Below the pieces are notes generated by a model, which saw only the letters and a list, made by a program, of their open reading frames with translations, was not told the DNA's origin and did not search any database. 64,000 nucleotides of DNA from Cervus elaphus (Eukaryota > Chordata > Mammalia > Artiodactyla > Cervidae), in contig NC_057831.1 in assembly GCF_910594005.1 (NCBI RefSeq), forward strand, positions 37,344,001 to 37,408,000, read 5' to 3'. This document shows positions 44,160 through 55,920 of the stretch, one piece after another; within the stretch, counting starts at the first letter, position 1, and each line of letters starts with the position of its first letter. The position numbers and the translations under genes were made by a program.

Positions 44160-46280
44160 GGGATAGTAGAATACTGATTTGCCTAAAGGCTAGCTAATCT
44201 CTGTCAGCCCACTTCAGTCCTCTTGTAATGTGGTTCAGGGGGAACTCAATCATCTTGATACTCTATAACATGTGATGCTAGTGCATTAAGTTGATGAAAT
44301 TATGCTTATTGGACCTAGTGAACAGGAACTATGAAGCATCTATGTGCCTTCTTAAAAGAGATATGTGTCAGAGGGAGAGTGAAAAACTGCTGATTTCAAG
44401 GACCTGTCATGTAGGTGGAGTTTCTTAGGTATTAGTCATCTTGGATGTATTGGGATAGCCCTTCTAAACTGAGATGTAAGTCCTTGTGTCTTACATGGTT
44501 CACTCCGAAGAACAGTCACCTCTTTGTGAACCTCTTTGGATTTGAGAGATCACATATACCACATGTGGAGATGCTGGTCTTACCATTTATTGGAAAATGT
44601 GTAATGCTGCCAGTTTTGAGCAGAGCTTGGAGTAAGAAAAACAAAAAAGGCTATTTGGCAAGACTGTGTTGCTCACACTGGTGACCTGTTAGACCTGATG
44701 GTGTTAAGCATTTGTTTCAGGCAGAGATGTACAGAGCTTCCTTCAGGCTCACAGTGCAGACCCTTATGTGGTTGGAAAACTTGACCTCTTCTGACAACTG
44801 TTCTCCCCTTGAAAAATATCTTTTAACTTGCTACTGGGCATGGTAAAGACTGAACACCTGATCTTTGAATGTAAGTGAAAATGTGACCCAAACTGCTCTT
44901 TGTGAACTGCGTGTTTAGATAACATTGCACCTAATCCATTGCACCATAATGTAGACATGTACATACCATTCCAATATAAAATGAAAATGGAACATGTGAG
45001 ACAGGGCCAAGGAGAGTCAGAAAGCGTAAATAAATGGCATGAATGAGTAGCTTAGACTCCCATGGTCACTGCTCCCACTGCTTTCCTGCCACTCTCTTAA
45101 ATGACACCTACAGTCTCATGGAGAGCTCTCTATGGCCAGCTGAAAGTGGATAAAAGAGGATGGTTTGTGAATGCATGGTATGTGGGCATCAAACAGAAAT
45201 GGATAGTCACCATGTATAGCTTCACTTAAGAGTGGCACTGAAAGACAGCAATGAAAGACAATATTTTCAATGGGCAGAACTTTAAGCAGTCATGTGATTG
45301 TCCGGTTAATATGGAAGGAGAGATAGCCTGCAGTATGAATTTATATAAACTAGATAGGCCAGCAGTTAAGGCTTTGGGATGTAAAACATAGGAATGTTGG
45401 TGTCAAGGTCTGGGGAGAGGTATATGGATAGGCCTTTCAGCATAGCAGGTGGGGGGATATTTGTGTTCCATGTAAAGGTCCACTAGAGGGTATCATACTG
45501 GTGAATGATTGCTTTTAAAAATTAAGAGAATAAGATGATAACTCCTCAGGATGTCAGTCAGCCTCTTTCCCTTAACATTTATATGATTGGTCAATAGAGA
45601 TATATTAAGTAGATATGATGGCAGGAATGGAGACTATGTGTAGGCTCACCAACAGGGGTATGCTCAAATCATGACTGGTTTGTCGACAGCATCACTGTGT
45701 GTCCAGTTCACCTGTACCAAAGGCCATTGGCTTGCTCTCAATATGATACCATTCATGGTGTTCATGTTAGTCTCCTGGAATCGTGGGTTGGCATCTGAAG
45801 GCTCACTTTGGGCACCATCAGGAGTAAAATCCTAAGAGGTGATGATGCTGTGTACAAGATTCAGTAAACACCTTAAACCAGGTCCAGTATAAGGTACTAT
45901 CTTCCATGTATCCATGTATCTGGGAGTTGGAGTTGAGAATGGACTTTCCAACTATTACACCAAATGTATAATTTGGGGTATTTTTTCTTCCCATCTGTTC
46001 ACCCTTGATCTGAGTGGGTTTATAGTACTGGAGGGAGGGATGCATCCATGAAGGAATTCAATAATAATTCCATTGAATTAGAAATGAGTCTTCCCTCTGG
46101 CCATTTTAGACTACTAAAGCAATAGATAGAGCAGAGGTTATTGTACTCTCAGGGGTGATGATCCTGATTATCAAGGGGAAATTGAGTAATTGCTATTCAG
46201 TTCAGGGTGATAAGAACTATTTCTGGAACCCAAGTGGACTCTTAGCTACTTAGGACTCTATTACCCCCATGACCCTTGGC
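44160..46280 (+). pseudogene. ERVL-like endogenous retrovirus pol relic
   Basis: Plus-strand sequence that follows ERVL-type pol in order: the late reverse-transcriptase part (about 44200-44700), RNase H (about 44820-45480), the start of integrase (about 45540-45800) and, further right, a dUTPase-like end (about 46140-46200). ERVL elements lack env, and none is seen. Every part is broken by stops and indels and no open frame exceeds about 80 codons. The integrase middle appears deleted. Recognition is by remembered similarity at the DNA level. It is ancient and shared across placental mammals as a class. Confidence 0.7.
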
Positions 46281-47093
46281 AATAGAAAACTGTGGCAATA
46301 TGACAAAGACAGGACCTCTAAAGGACCCAGGTCCTATAGGGCTAAAGATTTGACTCAAGTTATTAGGTTAAGAATCCATCCAACCATTGTGCTTTAAGAA
46401 GACAGGGAAAACATGGACTGGGGATTGGAAGAAAGTCACTGTGTTAACAATTTAGATCTAGTGACCAGTTAAAGAAGCAGAGATTGTAACATCTTCGCCT
46501 TGTAATAATTGTTTGTTTTCTGCATGTTTCCTCCCACTCATTTTATGAAGAACACTGTTTGTGGTTACCATTTTAGGTTGCATGTGGTGTCATGACTGAA
46601 TTGACCTCGAAGGGATGGTAACTGATTGGGGATACAAGTTTTTCACCTGGGCAAAGGACAGGAGTGAATGCTGAGAAGCAAGAGGAGTGGAGAGTGCTAG
46701 GTACTTCCTGTTGCTTCTCCATCCTCACACATTGTTCTCTGTGTGGATGTTCATCAATGGACTTCTTTACTTCTGACTCCTGAATGGGTTAAACCAGTAA
46801 GATGCAGAGTATCATGAGATGGTGGCTTCTTTCCTTTGTGATCTTTCAGGTTTTCTGCATCCATTTCTTGAAGTTCTTTTCAGTTGACATTCTCCATGTA
46901 ACTACCTTCTCTGAGTTTGGATAGCCAGTCCTCTTAGACTTTGGTCTCCCTTGTTAGGAGCACACAGGTACTGAACTAGAAATATTTCTGGGTTGTTCCC
47001 TAAAACTGACTCATGGCAAATGGTCTCTTTTAAAAATTCTCCTCAGCTTACCTGGTCTCAGTATGTCCTCCTGGAACCCTGACTGATTCATAT
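46281..47093 (+). repeat. Probable 3' end and LTR region of the ERVL relic
   Basis: Follows the pol relic directly and ends GGAACCCTGACTGATTCATA near 47072, which resembles an LTR terminus. I could not delimit the LTR or name it. Confidence 0.4.
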
Positions 47094-47129
47094 ACAATAC
47101 TTCATCTAATCTTTATAAACATGCTATGA

Positions 47130-47570
47130 CATAAGTTGGATGCATCCTGTCACTTCTGTCTTTGGAACATTCCAGTGGCTTTTTGTTGTACTTGAAGTAA
47201 AATCTAAATAACATGACTTGCAAAGCCATCCCTAATCTGGTTTCTGCCTCCTTCTCCAAGACCATTCACTGCTCTTTCTCCTGAGAGTCTCATCTCAAAT
47301 ATCTGCCTGCCTGTCATTCAAATTTCAGTTTAAATGTCATCTCCTCAGAGGGTCTTTCCCTAACCATTCAATCAAAAGTAGTCATCCAGGTGTTATCACA
47401 TCATCCTATATTAACTCGTCTTACAGAACTTATCACTAGCTGATATTTTCTTATTTATTTTTATATTTATAAAATCTTTTTATCCTCTCTCTCTCTTTCT
47501 CCCTCCTCTGGCCCCTCCTCCTTTCTAAAATGTAAATTCCCTGAGAACTGGCTTTTAATGTTTGTTGATA
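47130..47570 (+). repeat. L2 LINE 3' end
   Basis: Ancient L2 blocks in order: TTCAGTTTAAATGTCATCTC near 47325, CTCAGAGGGTCTTTCCCTAA near 47345, TTACAGAACTTATCACTAGC near 47421 and AAATGTAAATTCCCTGAGAA near 47527. A CT-rich run lies at 47485-47515. Confidence 0.85.
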
Positions 47571-47599
47571 TTGAGTAAAAAATCAGGGATTAATTCTGT

Positions 47600-47725
47600 T
47601 CTATTGATAAAGTAACAGAAGTTCAGAGGTTTTAAATTCCTCAAGGATTCACAATTACTGGTGGCAGAATCAGCACCTGTGACTTCTGATATCCACATGC
47701 CAGGGTCCGTTCCCCATTTGATTTA
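47600..47725 (-). repeat. MIR SINE, degraded
   Basis: Reverse MIR: AGTAACAGAAGTTCAGAGG near 47611, GGTGGCAGAATCAGCACCTG near 47661 and CATGCCAGGGTCCGTTCC near 47697. Confidence 0.65.
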
Positions 47726-47739
47726 CTGAACACAACAAT

Positions 47740-48115
47740 GCAATGAGCTACTCAACCATAAAAAAGAATGAAATAATGCCATTTGCAGCAACGTGGTTGC
47801 AAATATAGATTATCACAGTAAGTGAAATAAGTCAGACAGAGAAAGACAAATACCACATGATATCACTTATGTGTAGAATCTAACATTTGACAAATGAACT
47901 TATCTATGAAACAGAAACAGAATCTGTAAGCTTTTATATATAGAATGGCTAAACAACAAGGCTGTACTGTATAGCACAATATCAATATACTATGATAAAC
48001 CATAATGGAAAAAATATTTTTAAAAGAGTATATATTTAACTGAATCACTTCTCTGTATGGCAGAAATTAACACAACATTGTAAATCAATTATACTTCAAT
48101 AAAAAAATACTGATG
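47740..48115 (+). mobile_element. L1 3' fragment
   Basis: Plus-strand L1 from the ORF2 end (GAGCTACTCAACCATAAAAA near 47746) to CTTCAATAAAAAAATA near 48095, same class as the copy at 16.3 kb. Confidence 0.9.
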
Positions 48116-48410
48116 GAAAAAAGAAAGCCATGGAAGACAGAACGCCATGAGAGAGGGGCTAGTGAGCACATTCTCAACTAATCAGATCCAAAACTCCTAG
48201 AAAAATAATTCTGGGTGTCTTATCTTCTTAGCCCAAAATGGGCTTGGAAATGAATTGCTTCCGGATATTGAATTACAGTTTTTCTCCAAACATTCTGCTG
48301 TGCAATTCAGTAAGATATTAGAAGTGTTCCATAATTTAGTGGCCAAAATAACTTTGCTAATGCTGAGTTAAGCCCATTTCTTTACTGTCAGAATTCCCAG
48401 AGACTTTAAT

Positions 48411-49079
48411 ATGTACATTGTGAATTTCCAGAAGGTGGATATACAGCTACCCAAATTGATCAGCATAGAAAATACTTTTATGAGAATCCTATCAACATCT
48501 TATAAAGCATGCATTTCCTGGAACACAGTGGGTAAACATGAAGTTAAATCTTCAGTGATAGAGATCATGCTAGCAGGACAGTTTCGTTTTACAGATAAAT
48601 TTGTTAAAGAATTATTTTGTGTTAGAGAAGGAAGAATATATTTGTATTGGCATCTTCTAAATTTTGTTCTGATGTGTGGTTTATTCAGTTTCATGAAGGT
48701 TTTTTTTTTCCAAGTAAGTGTCTGCCAAATTTTTATTTCTCTGGTCAGACCACATATTATTTCTGATAGCCTAACTATTCTGGTAAAAGTGTTGAAACAT
48801 TTTCATGTCTATTATGGCTGTCTTCTGTCCAGATCCAGACAATTTCTAAAGCAGTTTGTTAGTCGGTTGTCTACCTCCAATACAGTCAGCACTGCTGTAG
48901 TTTGTCTGTTCTGTAATATGAGTTATGTTTCTAGGAAGACTCAAGATATTTTAAAAAATGAAAGATGCAGAGGTTTCAATGAGGAAAAGGGACTTGGGAC
49001 TAGAATACATAAGAACAGCGAGAATAAAGTTGTTTTTCCACCCAGAAATTTTAGTAATAAAGTGTTTTCCAAACTATAA
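48411..49079 (+). CDS. Unrecognised 222-codon ORF, probably chance or fossil
   Basis: The longest open frame in the window that does not lie in a recognised repeat. I do not recognise the protein. It starts MYIVNFQKVDIQLPK, has a hydrophobic, aromatic-rich stretch at about residues 80-115 (YLYWHLLNFVLMCGLFSF and following), and a basic, Lys/Arg/Asn-rich C-terminal third. The start has A at -3 but T at +4. Local DNA is AT-rich, where long open frames should be rare. It has no CpG-rich promoter, no clear splice context and no family motif. Neighbours are an L1 fragment ending at 48115 and a small L1 tail at 49125. It could be an exon-like fossil, an unknown repeat's ORF or chance. Confidence 0.2.
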   Translation: MYIVNFQKVDIQLPKLISIENTFMRILSTSYKACISWNTVGKHEVKSSVIEIMLAGQFRFTDKFVKELFCVREGRIYLYWHLLNFVLMCGLFSFMKVFFFQVSVCQIFISLVRPHIISDSLTILVKVLKHFHVYYGCLLSRSRQFLKQFVSRLSTSNTVSTAVVCLFCNMSYVSRKTQDILKNERCRGFNEEKGLGTRIHKNSENKVVFPPRNFSNKVFSKL

Positions 49080-49124
49080 AGGAAAAACTGTTATTGAATG
49101 CTAAATAAGTTGGCTTATAAAAAC

Positions 49125-49190
49125 GGACATAATATTGCAAAGCAATTATCCTCCAGTTAAAACTAAATAAATTTAAAGAAAAACAGACAG
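49125..49190 (+). mobile_element. Minimal L1 3' tail
   Basis: AATATTGCAAAGCAATTATC, CTCCAGTTAAAACTAAATAA: the last bases of an L1 3' UTR with an A-rich tail. Confidence 0.75.
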
Positions 49191-49477
49191 AAACAGAAAC
49201 CAGAGTTAGAGGCATCTTCCTTACCTTTTCATCTGTCTAAGCAGAGGCCTCTCAGTTTTCTCTGTTATCTCTAACTTTGTTTTGTTTTTCTTTTAACCAA
49301 ATACTTACAAATTTTATTATTCACTTAGCAAATATGAAATCTATCAAATCTATGAAATACAGGATTATATGAAGCAAAACTATATACCCTTTTATGCCAT
49401 GTCCATCTCAAAAGGATAAAAGGCCTTATTTATTAGTTGTCCATATTTTTCACAGGGGTAATTACTTTAACTCTTTT

Positions 49478-49575
49478 TTTTTTTCCCATTTGTTTTTATT
49501 AGTTGGAGGCTAATTACTTTACAATATTGTAGTGGTTTTTGCCATACATTGACATGAATCAGCCATGGTTTTACA
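49478..49575 (-). mobile_element. Very short L1 3' insertion
   Basis: About 100 bp, T-rich tail then TTAGTTGGAGGCTAATTACT and ATTGACATGAATCAGCCATG. Nearly identical to the 17.04 kb copy, so a young subfamily. No target-site duplication was confirmed. Confidence 0.88.
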
Positions 49576-51629
49576 ATCTCTAACTTTGACTTGCTCTTAT
49601 AATTGTGTTTGCAGCACAGTTTAAAATTACCACAAACAAAAGAATTTTTTTAATGCATGGGTAAAGAACAGGTGAGGAACTGAATAGCGTGTCACTTGCA
49701 TGGTTCTATATTTGAACCAAATGCCATCCAGAGGTTCATGTAGTGAGGATATCAAAAGCTCTCGCCAACATTTCTGTGAATTCTCAGGAACTCTTCCATT
49801 TCCTGGGCTCCTGTTCTCATGCTCTTGAGAAATAAAATATTGCCTGACGTATCAGTAAACAAAGGATGTCACAGTCATCAGCAATTGCAACCACTGCCAA
49901 CAGTGAGCTAGTGAGCCCTGAGGGCACTCAGGATGGAAACAAAGAATACCTGCCATCCAGCAAGCAGCAGACTCCAGCCACTCCCCATGGTGAGCCCAGA
50001 GGAGACTCAGGATGAGAAAACACAGGATATTGGCCCAGAAAGCTGAGGTGCATATCAAAGGAATGATATGCACTTCACTGAGCCCAGACTCTTGCATCTT
50101 CCCACACTAAGAAAAGCCGCTAAATCCCTTCACTTGAGACATCTAGTTTTTTTTTTAATTAACAGTAATCTTTTGTTTCTACCTCCTTCCCTTTGTTGCA
50201 AAACTCCTATATATTCTAGTTCCCCCCCTCACCTCCTCAGAGCAGTTTTCCCAGGGTTATTTGCAATGCTGCCTCTTGGGCTTGAGTCCTCAATATATCT
50301 GCTGACTAAAACATAACTCTCAGCTTTTAGGTTGTAAATATCTTTTAATAAACACTCTGCACTATAACAACCCAGATGTGATATTTAATCCTTTTGTCCA
50401 TTTATATTTCTTTCTTCTCTACACAACCACATCATTCAATGGCTATAGTAGACTATCAGAGGAGGAAGGAATTGCATACCGTTCCAAATAACAAGCAGAT
50501 TTGTATATTAGATACTTCTCTTTCTTTCTCTGTCCATTTCTCTTTACCTCTCTGGAGTGGCCAGACAGGCATCATACATAGACAGTGTACACCCTATACA
50601 CAGTGTACAGATGAAGAACTTCAAGTTTAAGAAATGCCACAATTTTGTAATAAGCTGTAAGCTAACCTGCCAGCCACAAACATGGAGGGAGACATTGTCA
50701 TTATTGTAGTGGACACAAAACATACCTGTGCTCCGCTCTGGAAGGAGACACTATTTCAGTCTTCCAAATCTGTACACTATAAAAACATCCTTGAAAGATA
50801 GTATAGAACCAAAAAACAGTTAATACCTCTGCTCACAAGACTTTCAGAAACACCTGTGGAGGACTTTCCCCCAAAACAGTGTCTCAAGTATCTTTTAATA
50901 TATAAATTCTCCTATCTATTTTGCTCCTGCCCCATCCATCCCCACAACTTATTTGTTGAAGAAATTGGTACACTAGAATGTTAGCAACCTGGAATTTGTT
51001 AGTTGAATCTCTGTGGTACCTTTTAACAGTTTCCTATAAACTGATATAGTCCCGATCAGATTCAGGTTTCCTCTCATGAGAACACTTCATAGGTGGTGGT
51101 GTTTGAAGATCCATCACACCCAGATGTGTCCTTTTTGTGATGTTAAATGTCATTGAAGATCATTTATTTTTTAGGGGTTACAAAATGGTGATATTGTAAT
51201 TCTTTGACACTTCTTCCTTTATTAGCTGCAATGCTTCTGTAAAAAACTTTCATGAACTCTTGGGTTACTTTGGGATACAGTTCACTTAGAAAAGGGTTGT
51301 TAAATGCTTGATTTTTTCCCTTTATTTAATAGCTTTCAAAATTATCAGTTGGTGCCCTAATACCTTCCATAGATAACCAGTGAGTATCATTATATATTCA
51401 TGAAATTAAACATGGTTGGGTTTGCTGTTATTGGTCATATTATTGTTTCCCAGAGCTTATTTGGTAAAAGGTGAATCTAAGATGCAAATGGAAATGCTAA
51501 GACGCAGAGTATATACTATCGAACAAAAATGAGGTGAAAGGATTTGCTTTATTGGATAGAAAGATTTACTGTTAAGTGACAAAATCGAATGTTTTTTTTT
51601 TTTTTGGTGCAAGAATTGACAATAGACCA
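49576..51629. other. Intergenic, nothing recognised
   Basis: No nameable repeat or gene. Frames of 80 or so codons at 49852-50097 and 50068-50316 overlap on opposite strands and look random. Confidence 0.45.
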
Positions 51630-54075
51630 ATAGGATGATTAAAGAGTCCCCAAACAGATGGGACTGTAAACTGGTACGGTCGCTTTCGGCAACAGTTTGG
51701 CATCATCTGCCACAATTGAAGATAAGTATATCATTGTGGTTTTCATTTGCATTTCCCTGCTGATTAGTAATGTTGAGCATCTTTTCATATGCTTGTTGGC
51801 CCACCTATATATCTTCTTCGAGAAATGTCTATTTGAGTCCTTCGCACATTTCAAAATCAGGTTATGTGGTTTTGTTGTTGTTGAGATATCCCTTGTCAGA
51901 TAAATGGTTTTCAAATATTTTTTCCCATTCCATAGGTCACCTTTTCACTGTGTTGATAGTTTCCTTTTCCATGCAAAAGCTGTTTAGTTTGATGCAGTTC
52001 CATTTGTCTCTGTTACTGTTGCCTGTGCCTTCATGTCACAGCTAAGAAATCATTGCAAAGACCAATACCATCAGGTTTTTCTCCTCTGTTTTCTCCTAGG
52101 GTTTCTATAGTTTCAAGTTTTTATTCCATTTTGAATGGATTTTTTGTACACAATATACAGTAAAGATCCAGTTTCCTTCTTTTGCATGTGGATATCTAGT
52201 TTGCCAACACATTTGTTGAAGAGACTATCCTTCCCTCATATTGTAGTTTTGGCACCCTTATTAAATGTCATTTGAGTATATATGTGAAATTTATTTCTGA
52301 GCTCTCTATTACTTTTTCTTCCAGTTTTATTGAGATATAATTGACACAAAACACTGTATAAGTTAAAGATGTACAGCACAATTATTTGACTTACATATAT
52401 TATGGAGTGATTAATGAGAATAAATTTAGTTAACATCCATCATCTTAAACAGATTAAAAAAAGGAAAAAAATGTATCTTTTCCCTTGTGATGAGACCTCT
52501 TAGGATTTAACAACTTTTAAATATACCATACCTGAGCTCTCTATTCTGTTCCATTGGTCTATATATGTCTGTTTTTGCGCCAGTACCACATAGTTTTGAT
52601 TATTGAAACTTTGTAATATGTTTGAAGTCAAACAATGCAAGGTTCTAACTTTGTCCCTTTTGGGGATTATTTTAGTTATTTAGGGTTCTTTGAGAGTCCA
52701 TATTTTTCATCATATTTCTTCAAAAAATGTCATTAGCATTTTGGTAAGGATTGTATTGAGTCTGTAAATCAGTTTGAATACTATGAACATTTTTAACAAT
52801 ATTAAGTCTTCTGATTCATGAATGTAGAATGTCTTTCCATTGATTTGTGGGCTTCTTTAATTTCTTTTGGCAATATATTGTAGTTTTCAGTATACATGAC
52901 TTTCACCTTGTTAAATTTATTCTTAAATAGTTTTTTTATGCTATTAAAAATAAGATTGTCTTATTAATTTACTTGTCAGATTGTATAGAAATACAAGTAA
53001 TTTTTGTGTTGATGTTTTATCCTAAAGCTTCGTTGAATTTGTTTAATAGTTTAACAGCTTTGTGAAGTACTTTTACTTTTTCCTTCCCAATTTATTTGCC
53101 TTTAATACCTTTTTCTTGCCTAGCTACTTTGGCTTCCAACACTGTGTTGAGTGAAAGTGGTGATAGTAGGTATCTTGCCTAGTTCCTGATCTTAGAGGAA
53201 AAGTTCTCAGTTTTTCACTATTGAATATGATGTTAATTGTGGGCTTATCATATATGATTATCATTATTTGAGGTAATCTCCTTTTACTGTCAGTTGTTGA
53301 GTGTTTTTTTTTTATCATGAAACCATGTTAATTTTGTCAAGTGCTGTTTTTGCATCAGTTGAGATGATCATGGGATTTTTATCCTTTGTTCTATTAATGT
53401 AGTACATTGATTATTTTTTGTAGGTTGAGCCATATTTGCATCCTAAGAATAACACCCTCTTAATTATGGTGTATAATCCTTTTAAGGTGAATTTGGTTTA
53501 CTAAGTATTTTTTTGTTGAGAATTTTTGCATCTATGTGCATCAGGGATATTGATTTATAATTTTTTTATTTTGTAATATCTTTGGCTTTGGTATCAGGGT
53601 AATGCTGACCTCATAGAATGAGTTTGTAAGTGTGCCCTCATTTTAAATTCTTCAGAAGAGTTTAAGAAGGATTGGTATTAATTCTTTAAATGTTTGATAG
53701 AATTCTACAGTTGAGGCCTTTTGGTCCTGAATCTTTGTTTTTTGGAGAGTTTTGATCACTGGTTAAATCTTACTGGTTATAGGTCAGTTCAAATTTTTTT
53801 TTAAATTTTCTTTCTGATTCTAATAAATTATCCACTTATTTTATTCAGTTTATTGAATTTATATTTATTATATATTCAATTTATATTATTCAGTTTGTTG
53901 GCACATAATTGTTCATAGTAGATACCCATAATCCTTTTTATTTTTGTAATTACTCTTTTTTTCTTTCTTTTTTTTGTTATTTGAGTCTTTTTTTTTTTTT
54001 TTAAAGTCTAGCTACAAGTTTGTCAGTTTTGTAGATCTTTTCAAAAACCAGCACTTAGTTTCATAATATTTTACT
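51630..54075 (-). mobile_element. Old L1 (ORF2 and part of the 3' region)
   Basis: Reverse, highly diverged L1. Near the left end the minus frame reads NKHMKRCSTLLISREMQMKT (51820 region), the ORF2 C-terminal part. At 53318-53124 it reads YDKPTINIIFNSEKLRTFPLRSGTR-like, the reverse-transcriptase region. It runs right to about 54075. Interrupted at 52311-52531. Confidence 0.88.
52311..52531 (-). mobile_element. L1 3'-UTR-like insertion nested in the old L1
   Basis: The insertion has TTTTATTGAGATATAATTGA near 52325, typical of old L1 3' regions. Perfect 14 bp repeats CTGAGCTCTCTATT flank it (52297-52310 and 52532-52545), and the host L1 reads through when it is removed. Confidence 0.85.
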
Positions 54076-55526
54076 TCCTGGTTCAGGTGGTGGCTCTATG
54101 GGAATTTATTTTGTGATAATTCATTGAATTTTACATTTATATTTCATATATGTTGTGTGTGTTAAAGACACAATAAAAAGAAGAGGCTTAAAAAAAAAAT
54201 CAAGTCCCTACAGGCTCTCTGTCCCGTTACCAGAGATTTGTTCATCCTAGTTGCCTCTCTTCTATGTCTCTTCTTTGCTTCTCATGTCCTCTCTTTCAAA
54301 CCCCTACAAATAAACATTGGTCTTTCTTTATTACACAGAACAATTTCTCTTTCTCCAGACACTGCTAATCAAATATGGATAGCCAAACTCATCTAATCAA
54401 GGTATTCAGGAATCAAGAATCTTCTAGTTAGCCAGTTTAATCACCTTTTTAGAAGACTATTTTATCCCTACGCATATTAAACAAAGTATTTCTTGTCATA
54501 AGAAAAGAAACTTTCTTTGCTTTTGAGTGATACTTCTGATCACAATTGTGTAGAACTTAATACGCGCCTAAAAATGTGAACCTATTTTAACCAATTTGTC
54601 TAATGAGAACTTCTATCATTCAGGAACTGCTATACTTTATTTTAACTGCTTAGTCTTAGACAAGCAATCAAAATCAAGATGAGTAACATAAGCAGAACTT
54701 ATTAATATGAGTTTAATGTGGGCTTCACGTTAATCAGGATTTGTGAGGGAGGGAGAGTTTTATTAATTAGTTACTTAATTAGTAGGCATCCAGAGTGATT
54801 TTTTCTTTGCAGAATTTCAATGAGCAATGAATGGTTATTAGATGACCTGGAAAGGTTGATTCTTTTATTTATTTGTGAGCAATCTCAGTAGCTTCATAAG
54901 TGGCAGTAACTCAGAATGTGTCAGACATGAATTATTGAATATATTGGATTCCTTGTCCTAGTTATGTTGGATTCTGCTATCTCAGTTCACAGCATCAATT
55001 CATGGTATTTTAAAGAACTTTCTGAAATCTTTTCATATCATTCTTACTTCCTTGTTGGAATATATGCCCTAGGAGAGCTGGGATATTTTTCTGTTTGTTC
55101 ACTGATGCATAGCAACTGCCTAGGACAGTTCCCCACTCAAGGTGCTTGACAATGATTTTAGGGTAGGGGACAACAATGTACGTCTCATAGTACACATGAA
55201 TGTAATCAGCTTTGCTGCCACAGGTTCAATATTTAACATGGTGAGAACAGTTTAGTAAAAAGTAAAAATTGCTAAGTCAAATATTGAAACTGACAATAAA
55301 AGTGCATTGGTACTAAATTGTCTTTCAATTGCAACTGTATTGTGACTAACAGATTTGTGTAAGAGCCTTGGGGAGGCTCTGTGGCTCCTCCTTGGAATCA
55401 CGTGACATGAGTGAGGAGAGTAAGTCAACTGGGTGTACAAAACACCTTTGTCTGTGGACAGCAAATCTGTGACCAGCCTTAAAGTGTAGAAGGTACTTGG
55501 AAATGTGGACACAGCTCTCCTTGTGT
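54076..55526. other. Intergenic, nothing recognised
   Basis: AT-rich; homopolymer A and T runs. No gene was seen. Confidence 0.45.
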
Positions 55527-55752
55527 ACATGCATGCTAAGTCGCTTCAGTTGAGTCCGACTCTTTGCAACCCCATGGACTGTAGCCCACCAGGCTCCTCT
55601 ATCCATGCAATTCTCCAGGCAAGAACACTGGAGTTGGTTGCCATTTCCTCCTCCATGGGATCTTCCCAACCCAGGGATAGAACCCAGGTCTCTTTTGTCT
55701 CCTGCTTTGGCAGGCAGATTATTTTTTCCACTAGGACTACGTGGGAAGCCCA
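55527..55752 (-). mobile_element. Bov-tA SINE
   Basis: Reverse Bov-tA from CATGCTAAGTCGCTTCAGTT to GTGGGAAGCCCA. Flanks ACAGCTCTCC and ATGGCTCTCC are possibly a diverged target duplication. Confidence 0.93.
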
Positions 55753-55772
55753 CATGGCTCTCCACTAGCTGT

Positions 55773-55920
55773 ATTACCTCCATTTTACAAATAAAGGACT
55801 GAGGCGCAGGATGTTAAATAATTTGGTCAAAGTCAGATAGTTGTTTGAGTAGAATAGCTGGGATTTGAACCAGGACAATCTGGTTCCAGAATCCATTATC
55901 TTACCTACATACTGTAGATT
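55773..55920 (-). repeat. MIR SINE
   Basis: Reverse MIR: CTCCATTTTACAAATAAAGG near 55779, GGCGCAGGATGTTAAATAAT, TGGGATTTGAACCAGGACAA near 55859. Confidence 0.9.
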
